DNA of 64,000 bases, taken from Piper betle. Taxonomy: Eukaryota > Streptophyta > Magnoliopsida > Piperales > Piperaceae. Numbering within the stretch: position 1 is the stretch's first letter; each line of letters starts with the position of its first letter. The position numbers and the translations under genes were made by a program. The stretch lies in contig JAURVB010013564.1 of assembly GCA_033002965.1 (NCBI GenBank), forward strand, positions 186,001-250,000. Direction: 5' to 3'. Shown here in pieces: positions 51,432 through 64,000 of the stretch. Below the pieces are notes generated by a model. That model saw nothing but the letters and a program-made list of their open reading frames with translations. It ran no database searches and was not told the origin of the DNA.

Positions 51432-51958
51432 AAGTTTGTTTAATTGGTACATTGAAGTGTGTATGTTCTATACCTTTTAATAAATGTGGGTTCTTGATGA
51501 AAATATTCGATGAAATTTTTGTTTAGAGGGAAGTTTCACTCTTTTTTTTGTTGTCATTTTACATGGAAGCATTGGAACAGGCTTTCCCCAAGTGAATTAG
51601 AACAGGGATTTTTATGCGAGAAATGTTCTAGCAGTCTTGTGATTGATAGATGAAGACCTTTTTTTAGTGGGTAAAATTGATAGGTAAAATGTAAAAGTTT
51701 GTTTAATTGGTACAGTGAAGTGTGTATGCTGTATACCTTTTAATAAATGTGGGTTATTGATGAAAATATTGTATGAAATTTTTGTTTAGAGGGAAGTTTC
51801 GTTCTTTTTTTGTTGTTGTCATTTTACATGGAAGCCTTGGAACAGGTTTTCCCCAAGTGAACTGTGAACCCGTGTCCTAGAACAGGGATTTTTATGCGAG
51901 AAATGTTCTAGCAGTCTTGTAATTGATAAGTGCAGACCTTTTTTTAGTGGGTAAAATG
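51432..51958. repeat. Tandem duplication of about 260 bp downstream of the FAR1-related gene
   Basis: Copy 1 (about 51432-51678) and copy 2 (about 51695-51958) both begin AAGTTTGTTTAATTGGTAC and run through matching ATAAATGTGGGTT, GTTTAGAGGGAAGTTTC and AACAGGGATTTTTATGCGAG segments to TTTTTTTAGTGGGTAAAA. Copy 2 has about 18 extra bases after CCCCAAGTGAA. The pair lies in the probable 3' UTR or just beyond it. Confidence 0.92.
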
Positions 51959-51959
51959 T

Positions 51960-52435
51960 GACTTCATTTGTTGGTATATGAATTATAACTTCGCAATTTT
52001 ACTATAAAGATTTGAAGATCTTTGCATACCCGGCTAGATTTTAATGGTGTTCCTTTGTTGATTATAGTTTGACAAGAATTTCTACTCTGCAAGTTCATGG
52101 CAGAGTTCTCATGGTTTGCATGCTTTGTTCAAGTCATACTCTGCAAACAGCTGTAGCCATTGTCACGAAATACCACTCTGAAACTGGGGTATATTTTCGC
52201 CAAGCCGTTAAACCTATAATCTCAACAAAAATGAAGTATAAACTTGCTGTAAAATTTTGTACTAAATACAAATTTATATTTCAAATTGGCATAAATGCAA
52301 GGTATATATATAATTTATATATTTTTGTATTCTTGCAGGCCAAAGCATAACGTGAAAATGCACACGCCTCCAACATATTCACAAATGACAACCAACTTCT
52401 CTCCCAAGATGAATTAACTTCCATTAGATGTAAAG
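51960..52435. other. Spacer between two convergent genes
   Basis: The FAR1-related gene (+) and the TPX2-domain gene (-) converge here. I see no gene; the sequence probably contains the 3' ends of both transcripts. The short frame at 52069-52350 matches nothing I know. Confidence 0.5.
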
Positions 52436-55400
52436 CTATTCTGAACTTATCACGGCATCTTCATTGAGAGCAACTGGATCTGATAGGTTGACAATTCCGT
52501 CTTCAATGTCTGCTGAATTTTGGGTAGATTTCACTTCTTCTATTGTAACAGATTTAGCATCGAGAGTTGTAGCTTCTGCTGCAGTTTTGCTTCCATTATT
52601 GAGGGTTTCATCATTATTTGTTGGCATGTTCTCCCCATCAGAATCCTTTGGACTAGTGATGGCTTTTGCTTCTTGCTTGGAAGAAGATTGCTTCTTGCAT
52701 GGTAATTTGGTAAGAGACTTTCGGATTGCTGGCTTTGTAGAGGTTAAAGAATCCCCGTTTTGTTGGTCTTTATCTGTTTTAAATGGTTTTATAGTTGAAC
52801 TAGGAAATCCTCCATTGGCTTCGATCTTGTTGTCCACAGATACAACAGAAGACTTGTGTCGCCCAAGCTTTGGTGATTTTGGACGTGTGATAGGGATCTG
52901 CACCACAAAAATAAGAGACTCGACAATCTTGCGCATGTGCAGTAGATGAGAATCAAAGTTAAACCCAACAACTGTAACATATATAGAATCAAGCAAGCAT
53001 GTGTAGAGTGGGAAAAAGATGCTCAGTTAGCGAGTTGATTCATCTATGTTGAAGGAACACCTCACTACTTAGGAAATATAAACCAGTTGGTTTTACCATG
53101 AACTACTGTGAATCTAGAAAAGCATTTGCAACGTTACTGGTTAAATTCATCATAATAGACGCTATGGAAGAACAATTTCCTCCAAGCTCGAAAATGCTAA
53201 ATTCAAAGATCAGGTAATTAAATTAACTAATCCACAATGACGGAGCCTGATGCTACACAATTACCTTCTTCAATTCAAGCTTTGGAGGAGGCGGTTCCTG
53301 GTAAAAACTTGGCATTGGTGCAGCTTTGAATGTTAAACTTTTTCTTAGTTGTTTAATCTCTGCTTCCTGTTTCTCCTGTGAATCATTATAAAAGCCACCA
53401 TTAGCCAAGTAGCCTTGAGCTCCATACATACTCCATATTTCTTGATTCAAACATTTTTCTACTTATATTTTTGAAGGATTTTTTTAAAAAAAAAAGAAAA
53501 AAAAACTGTTTTCTCTAATGGCTCTATGATAACAACACCACATTACTCGGCATGTAACACATATTCTATTAACGACAACCCTAGCTTCCACACGGCAAAA
53601 TATTACCTTGGACTTTGCCTGCAAGTTGCTCTTTTCAGCTTCTTTTGCTTGAACCTTCTCCTCTAATTTCATAAAGAACTAAAACATTGGAAAACATTAC
53701 AACGGAAAATAGAAATATTAACCCACAAAGCATCACATAAAGGGTAGAAACACAAAAATAAAAATTTTGAGTAAAAAGTAATCTCACTGCAAATGTGCAG
53801 AAACTTTGCAACAAAATAATGGTACTAATAGAAACATTAGCAATAGACAACACTTCTTGAAACCTGACCTCACCTCTTTACGCTTTTCAGCCCGCTCATC
53901 CGACCTGAATGAAAAACCACAACCGCTAATGCTCCTCACAGAACGAGTACTAGCACCCCTGCAGTCCAATGCTTACTGCTTAAAGCTTTGGATTCACAAT
54001 AAAACTGTGAACATTTCTTATTACAAAGCTTAAGAAAGAACCTCCAGAAAATATCTCCATTTAATCAGCAAAATATGCCTATTTTAAATCCAATGAATTA
54101 AAGCCGGAAGATTATGCTTGCAATCCTGGACTATATAATTATGAATTAATGAATAGCAAGCAGAGCATACGAGGCAGTTACGAGAGTTTCGCTGTCCTCT
54201 TTAACTGCCATTGTTTGAGTTGCTGCCTTTTTGTCTTGTTCATTATGCCTGTGACGAGAAACAAATATTTTAAAGCTAATAGCAACACCATATTTGAAAA
54301 CATAAAAGGGTACTGCAACACATATGGCTAAAATATGGTAACATATAAATTTATATATCATCCACACAAATGGCTTAATTAATTGACATAATGTATAAAT
54401 AGGAAACTGAATTTCTCTAGTATCTCATTGCAGAGGAAATAGATGAGGATGATGTTAAAACTTCATCCCATTTTCCCCTCTTGAGGGTTGTACTTATTTT
54501 TTAACACATTTTGTGTAGTTGATAAAAATGTGAAGACAGTCATTCTGGGATAAGGTATAAGTGATAAAGATAAGGGTGATGATGAACATGAAAGAGTAAA
54601 TATTAGAACATAGACTTGGTATTGGAAGGAGAAATGTTTTGGTACATAAAACAAAGAAATTCACACTGTCTGCTCAAAATTTTGGTTTGATACGTAAGTG
54701 TTTCAGAATAATATTGCCACACATGAAACTATGATGTTTTAAACATCTTTAGGGTTCTTCATTTCAACGAGAAGTGCCACACTCACAGAAAACATGATCA
54801 TTGACAGTTAAGAACATGGTAAGACATAGTAAAGGTGAATATGTGTAGACGGACATAGAACACATTATCAAGAGTGAAAAAGGTAACATATGATCTTAAT
54901 GCAAAAAACCATTGCAACCGGATGCTTAATAATTCACTCAGTGTCAGAGAGAAAAGGATGGGCTTTGCTGTTTGATTCACAGCCAATGATCCGGCAGAAT
55001 AATTATTAAATGATGACAATATGAAAAACAAAAATACATATGATAAACTGCATTTTGTGAATTTATATGCACCAATAAGAACTTACACAGTGGCCTCAGA
55101 TGAGGAGCCATTGACAGTTGTTTTCAGCAATCCAATCTTTCCAGACTGTTATTCAAAATAGATGCAGGCAGAAAGACATTAAAGCATAGGTCATAATAGA
55201 ATTTGGAAAATTATATGCATGACAAATCTAGCTAATAGAAGCTCATCATGAGTTTGTTGATAAATTGAAACAGTTACCACAGAGTGCCGAATGCCAGGTT
55301 CAAATACCAAGGAACTCCTCTGGGAGATAACTACATCTTTCTTTGCATCTGATAAACTCTCAACGGAGGAAGCACTTCGGGCAGATTTCTGTAGTGCTCT

Positions 55401-56056
55401 ATTTGTAGAATGTGAAACATTAGAAACTGCCTCTGAGTCATTTGGTCTAGACTGACTTATGGCATCGACACTTCGCCTCAAACCATTGCCCAAAATTCCT
55501 TTTGATGAAAAAGAAAGGCTATGGGGCAAAGTTGATCTTTGATTCCGGACAGATGATCGCACAACCTTCTTAACACCGCCATGCCTCGGTGTTTTTGCAT
55601 TGTTTTTCAGATCAGGACCTTGAACTCCAAGCTTCTGCAAATATATTAACACCACGAGCTAACCATACAGAATACGTGATTAATCTCATAAACAAATACG
55701 TAATCAACTGTCCCAGCACAAAGATCTGTTTACACCTGCTATATTGCTCTCAGTAATCATATATCCCAATCTAGCTACCAAGGGCATCAAACTCTTTCTC
55801 AATTCCAACAAAAAAGTTCAACAAATTAATAATGGCAAGCAAGAGAATGTTGTGATTTGTACCGCACCTTGGGTACGCCGGAGCTTTGCCGATCAGTGAC
55901 GACATCAACATTTTCTCCCACAACCAACTCAACCCCTTCGACAAGCACAACATCTTGAGAAACACCATTGTCCACCACCGCATTCTCTACCACTTCACTA
56001 CCCTCCTCCAGCTCAACCGTCCCCAGTGCTTCCGAGACCGCAATTTCAGTAGCCAT
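52436..56056 (-). CDS. TPX2-domain microtubule-associated protein, WVD2-like
   Basis: WVD2/WDL proteins bind and bundle cortical microtubules and influence directional cell growth. Eight coding exons join without a break: 56056-55868, 55634-55278, 55145-55087, 54248-54171, 53958-53874, 53678-53607, 53375-53265 and 52897-52436. They total 1413 bp, or 470 residues. The acidic N terminus [19 protein letters not shown] is followed by a basic Ser-rich region. The TPX2 domain (KLEEK region) begins [22 protein letters not shown] at about residue 248. It continues through [21 protein letters not shown] and [13 protein letters not shown] to the conserved [12 protein letters not shown] predicted coiled coil overlaps the KLEEK segment. 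The C-terminal tail is Ser/Thr/Glu-rich and disordered-looking. The ATG at 56056 is the first in a clean frame. Membership among the WDL paralogues is not settled. Confidence 0.93.
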
Positions 56057-56640
56057 GGCCGCGACAAGCTCCCTAGCCAGTAGCTTTGATAGATCCCAAA
56101 GCTCTGCACGAACACAGCATCAATTTCAACAACCAATGCACATTCTCGACCAAACCACAAAAAACCCCGCATCTTTCCCTTCAACCAACAAAACAACAAC
56201 GAATACACAACCTTCCAAACAAACTCGGACGCACTTCAAGAACTCTCGCCAATAAAACCAAAACCCGGACTTTCTTACTCGGATAAGATAGGGAAGCTAG
56301 ATCTTACTTCAAAAACGGATCAGAGATCCAACCCCTTGTTCAGAGACGCCGCCATGACACTGCCCAGAAAAATCCAAACGCTCGTCGGCAGAGACCGCCA
56401 AAAATCGAGAAAAACCTCTGGAGATCGAGCAAGTCGTCGGCTTTCGGACCCGCCACCGATCTGCTGCTCCAACGGCGGCCCCGAGCACCTAAAAATGGGG
56501 GAATGGGCGGTGGGTAGAGATCAAAAATGGGAAGGAAAGCTGGAACACACGAAGAGCGAAGAGACGATGATTGGGGAGGGTGGTTTTCAAACTCGCTCCG
56601 ACAATTACCTATTTACGAAACTGCCACTGTCCTTTTTATG
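56057..56640 (-). promoter_or_regulatory. 5' leader and promoter of the TPX2-domain gene
   Basis: Directly upstream of the ATG on the minus strand there is non-coding sequence of mixed composition, then a GC-richer patch at about 56330-56580 consistent with a leader or first exon. Splice sites were not resolved. Confidence 0.4.
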
Positions 56641-59300
56641 ACTAAATTACCCTTTATCCGGTTCACCTTATTAATTAATTATTTTGGTGGTCCGGCTCGG
56701 AGCGTGGTCTGCTTTTGTGCATCAATGGTTCATGCCCTCTTTTCAACTAACTATCCACAAAGTTGGAAATTTAGTTTGTCTCCAAATTATGGCCACCATT
56801 ATTTCCTAATCAGTTGTCTAGTGCAAGATATTGTTATAATTAAATTATTGGGGAGATCGAATTTTGTGGAATGATTTACTTGAAGCATTTTATTCGATGG
56901 ATCATTTGCATATTTTTTGTGGGTTTTTATCGATGTGCATAATCATATGTATTAAAAGTTTAGATTTTTATTTTATAATCTTGTATGTAATAGTGTAAGC
57001 TATATATACGTGGTCGCCAAAAATAAACATAAAAAATAGTTTTAAATTTTTCCCACAAAATTATATACATGTATTGTTACCTCTTTCCAACAATATTATC
57101 TCTTACTTATTTGGATAGATATATGTGTCAAGTTCTCTCTATCAATCACTATATCAATTATTATTATTATTATTTATCAGATGTCCCAATTAGCAATATG
57201 ACAACAATTGATCATAGACTCATACAAATTAATATCCACTCAAAACACAGGATCAGGGGACCATTTGGCAAGCCTCTCATAGTGGGTCCATTGAAGGATG
57301 TTTGTAGGGGCCACTTGGAGAAGAAAATGGTCTTATTAGAATCTCATCAAATCACAGCAATCAAGGCCATACTCAATGCTTAGTCTACCAATTTGTTTGT
57401 GATTGTTGGGATGTGAAAGGATATATGCAAAACCTATCAACACAATAAGCTAACCCATATCACATCATTTGAAGCTCATATTGCCCTCTTATTTGGTGAA
57501 GGTGACAGTTGATTCAACATCCTAACCACCTCCAAAATTTACTTAGACCTTTAATATTTTCACCTGTTGAAGGCAACCCCAGATTTTTTAGAATTTCGAT
57601 GGACCCCACAATTGCAAAACCCACATCTAAGTATGCTAATTTGATAATAATTTATGCCTAACTTTCATCCAATGATTGAAGAGGTGAGATTTTAACATGG
57701 GCTATCCATGCACTATAAAATTTCAAGGATAATTTAGATTAAAATTAGATTAAATTTAATTAACGATATCTTATTTTAATTTAGGGATGGGCTTTGGTCG
57801 ATCGGATGTCAAATAAGGTATAATCCATATTTGTCTATTTAAAATTAGGCAAAAATTTAATTGCCCATGGTCAACATTCGGCGGTTAAAAAAATATATGT
57901 ATAAATAAATATTATATTACTATGAAAAGTTCAAAACCTAAGGTTAATATGTTTTAAGTTTAATAATTTTTGGTGATAATTTGATAATAAATTTTAAAAA
58001 TATCACTAAGATTATTAATTAATAATTTTTGTTACAGGCTTTGCGGGTCACTCGGCCAGACGTAGAAGAGTCAATTACCTTACGACTTATTTGAAAGTCT
58101 TTTACAACAATGCACTTAAACCCCAAACATGAACCAACCCTTCTAATTTGTCTTGGGTCCGGTTTGGGTTTCTTATATTTTGAGTAGATACTTATTATAT
58201 TAATTTGATGGCAATTTGGTCTAATCATGCACAAGTAGTACAAAAATTTGGGTTCCCATAAACAGTGACAAAAGCAAAAGAAAACAAAATAGAAATATAA
58301 AATAAATAAATAAATTAATAATAAATATATATATATATATATATAAAAACAGGATAGGGGGCAAAAGAACAAACCAACCAAATGATCGGTTCACGGCCCG
58401 GGCCTACACCCAACGTGATGGGCTGACGTGGCTTCGGGCAGGGGGCGTGAACAGGAGAGCTGGCCGGGCCCACTTTTAAATCATCCAACCCCTGCTGAGC
58501 TGGCAACAACGTGGGGAATCCGAGGCTGATATTCGACGGCCAAGATACGCTTCCCCGTTGAATCTTCACCGTCCATAGTAGCTCAATTATTTATGTTACA
58601 AATTGTCGACCTAAGGCAACATTATTTTTAACTCGGGTTGACATGTAAATAAATAAAATGTTAGCTAATGGGCACTTAATTTTCATTAATTAGATATGCA
58701 ATCGTAGTATTTGATAATATTGATTACCTAAAGCTTGCTTAGCGCAAACTTTTGTATGATCGATGGGTAATATTGATAACCTATCTTTGACAACAAATGG
58801 ATATCGTGTTAGAATTTATCGGCTCGACCCAAGAAATTTATGGGTCAACCTAGCAAGATACACATATGGTTGAAAAATATTTATGTTGTTGCACCATAAT
58901 CAATATTACTTAAAATTATCTTGTGGGCTATTGCAAATAATAAATAATTTTTGCTTTTCAATTTTTTTATTTAAAAAAACATTATCTGTTGGTAGGTGAA
59001 ATGGTGAGATTAGAACAAAAATGACCATTCTATTAACAAATGTTGTCAATATAACAAGTACAAAAGCCACTTGGCATGAAGAATTTCTTATATACACAAG
59101 AAAAAACAAACATTACTTATATAGCACCTCGCAAGAAAAAAATTGCAAGAAGAAAAATGAATATTATGTCGAGGAGATTTAAATTTTCACCGATAGATAT
59201 TGTACTATTTTAATGCAGATCTTTCCAAAGGTGTATGCACCACAAATCTATCAATGATTTTCCACAAAAATAGAGAGGGAGAGGGGAATGCAATGCCTTG
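56641..59300. other. Intergenic DNA between two minus-strand genes
   Basis: No recognised gene. An ATT microsatellite lies near 57157-57174 and a TA run near 58324-58344. A GC-richer patch at 58390-58560 includes GCTGACGTGGC, an ACGT motif. The frame at 57069-57383 is unrecognised and probably chance. The last part includes the 3' UTR of the kinase gene. Confidence 0.5.
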
Positions 59301-62652
<3,352 letters not shown>

Positions 62653-62661
<9 letters not shown>

Positions 62662-64000
62662 CACACGCCAAAACTATAATCCAGAAAAACTTTCTCAATC
62701 ATTCAAGGAGTCCTAGCTCTCAATCCTTCCCTTCTTGTCATCTAAATTCATAAATCACCACCACCATTTAACAAAGGCTTATGCCTTTGGTTGAGATTAT
62801 CACCAAAAAAACTGTTGTGATTCCACGAAAAAATATAACCTCCCACACATTGCATCCATCGATAATTATGCAATTAATTTCACAAATTCTATCAAAATCT
62901 ACGAGAAACAAGGAGGATAATCCACCAAACCCATTCTATTCAATCCATCCACATAGATTCAACAGCTATACATGAACACAAAAGTCCAATAACAGTGATA
63001 ACAATCCACTCGCCTTCCTCATTTGCAGAAAATGTGATATCTGAACAATGCATTCCAATTTCGCATCACACACCAAAATAATAATTGAAAAAAGCTTTCT
63101 CAATCAATAAGGGAGTCCTCTTAATCCTTCTCTTACTGCCAACATTCACAAATTTGGTTGAGACACTCCAAAAAAACTGCCTTGATTCCACGAAATCAAA
63201 GTTCACCACGCACTGCATCCATCAATGGTTATGTTATTAATTCCATAAATTCAACAGCTACCCACAAAAATCCAAGAGAAACAAGGAGGCTGGCAAATCT
63301 ACCAATTCCATTCAATTCAATCCATCCACAAAGATTCAACAGCTACCCAATGTACCAAAGTCCAGTAACAGAAAGAACAATCCATTTGATTCAATCCATC
63401 CTAATATATAACAATCATTCAATTAGGAAACCAATATCTTATAAAATGAATATAAATGCACGAACCTGGGTTGCTTCAAATCCAGAGGTGAATGATCGTG
63501 GGGAAGTAAGTGCATGATCTTGAATGGGGGAGAAGAATGGTGTTGGTTATTCTGCGTAGGATACGATCTATACCACGTTACCAATCAATATCTATAACGT
63601 TATATATCAATCAACCATAATCTAGAGAAATGCTTACGTAAGCAAATATAAGTAGGTATACACACACACACACATATACACTTCTTTATATAGATTTGGA
63701 AGGAGTCAAAGAGAGGAATAAGGGGATACCGAAACCCCCTGGGTGGCTGTAAATCCCCCATCTCCTTCCCCATTTGCCAAAAATATGATATCCAACCAAT
63801 GCACTCAAATTCCCCATCACACACCAAAATATAACCCAAAAAGGAGGGAGTCCCCTCAACCTCTTTTTTTTTTTCCTTCCAACATTTCAAAGTTCAGAAA
63901 TCTCCACTCCTCTTGTAACAAAAGGGTACACATTAGGTTTATAAATTATTCCAAAAAACTACTGTGATTCTACAAAATTGAGCATCATCACGCATATGCA
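62653..64000 (-). repeat. Three diverged copies of the kinase 5' leader and start region
   Basis: The sequence ATTCCCCATCACACGCCAAAA, which spans the kinase start codon at 62653-62673, recurs as close variants at about 63059-63080 and 63811-63832. In each case similar downstream blocks follow, including GGAGTCCT, CAAAAAACTG and TGTGATTCCACGAAA-like segments. Spacing between copies is about 400 and 750 bp. On the minus strand the third copy again reads ATGGGGAAT. The copies are too diverged to be recent and encode no kinase downstream. The third runs off the window. Confidence 0.7.
63656..63676. repeat. CA dinucleotide microsatellite
   Basis: A short CA run within the region upstream of the kinase gene, between the second and third leader copies. 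Confidence 0.9.

Noticed and set aside
57069..57383. 104-codon frame between the TPX2-domain gene and the kinase
   Set aside because: No recognisable family, promoter or splice structure; the length is within chance for AT-rich DNA.

Overview
This window is nuclear DNA from a flowering plant, most likely a monocot. The genes are intron-rich, with GT-AG introns and AT-rich spacers. The most GC-rich coding exons (a fasciclin-like gene at 42.4-43.7 kb and a small gene at 20.6 kb) sit beside genes of ordinary composition, the two-class GC pattern usual in monocots. I did not identify the species. No tRNA, rRNA, CRISPR, viral or bacterial feature was found.

Layout. 0-1.9 kb: decayed LTR-retrotransposon debris. 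2.8-5.6 kb (-): UMP-CMP kinase. 7.8-12.5 kb (-): peroxisomal docking factor PEX14, complete in nine coding exons, with a 217-bp unit repeated four times in one intron. 12.5-20 kb: gene-poor, with two TRIM elements in opposite orientation and two TAGGG-ended hAT-type MITEs. 20.5-21.2 kb (+): small CCCCPCGL-motif plant protein. 23.9-25.5 kb (+): broken Ty3/gypsy LTR and gag. 27.8-30.7 kb: repeat-like mosaic with a GC-rich core. 31-34.6 kb (+): RING-H2 E3 ligase of the RHF2A type, complete. 38.2-39.2 kb: hAT-type element with 8-bp target duplications and a GC-rich passenger segment. 42.4-45.4 kb (+): fasciclin-like arabinogalactan protein. 48.9-51.1 kb (+): FAR1-related protein. 52.4-56.1 kb (-): TPX2/WVD2-like microtubule protein, complete. 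59.3-62.7 kb (-): calcium-dependent protein kinase with an unusual repeat array in its N-terminal variable domain and a triplicated 5' leader.

The genes do not form a pathway; this is ordinary plant gene order with transposons between genes. The most consequential observation concerns quality. Four of the eight genes carry six single-base indels, each correctable by one base and most lying in homopolymers, while the other four read cleanly. Each corrected exon sum is a multiple of three. This looks like residual consensus error rather than pseudogenisation, and automated annotation of these loci will probably be wrong. I found no convincing new biological system. The most interesting leads are the kinase's repeat array with its triplicated leader, a tRNA-like module inside a MITE, and a hairpin carrying several ACGT motifs in gene-free DNA.
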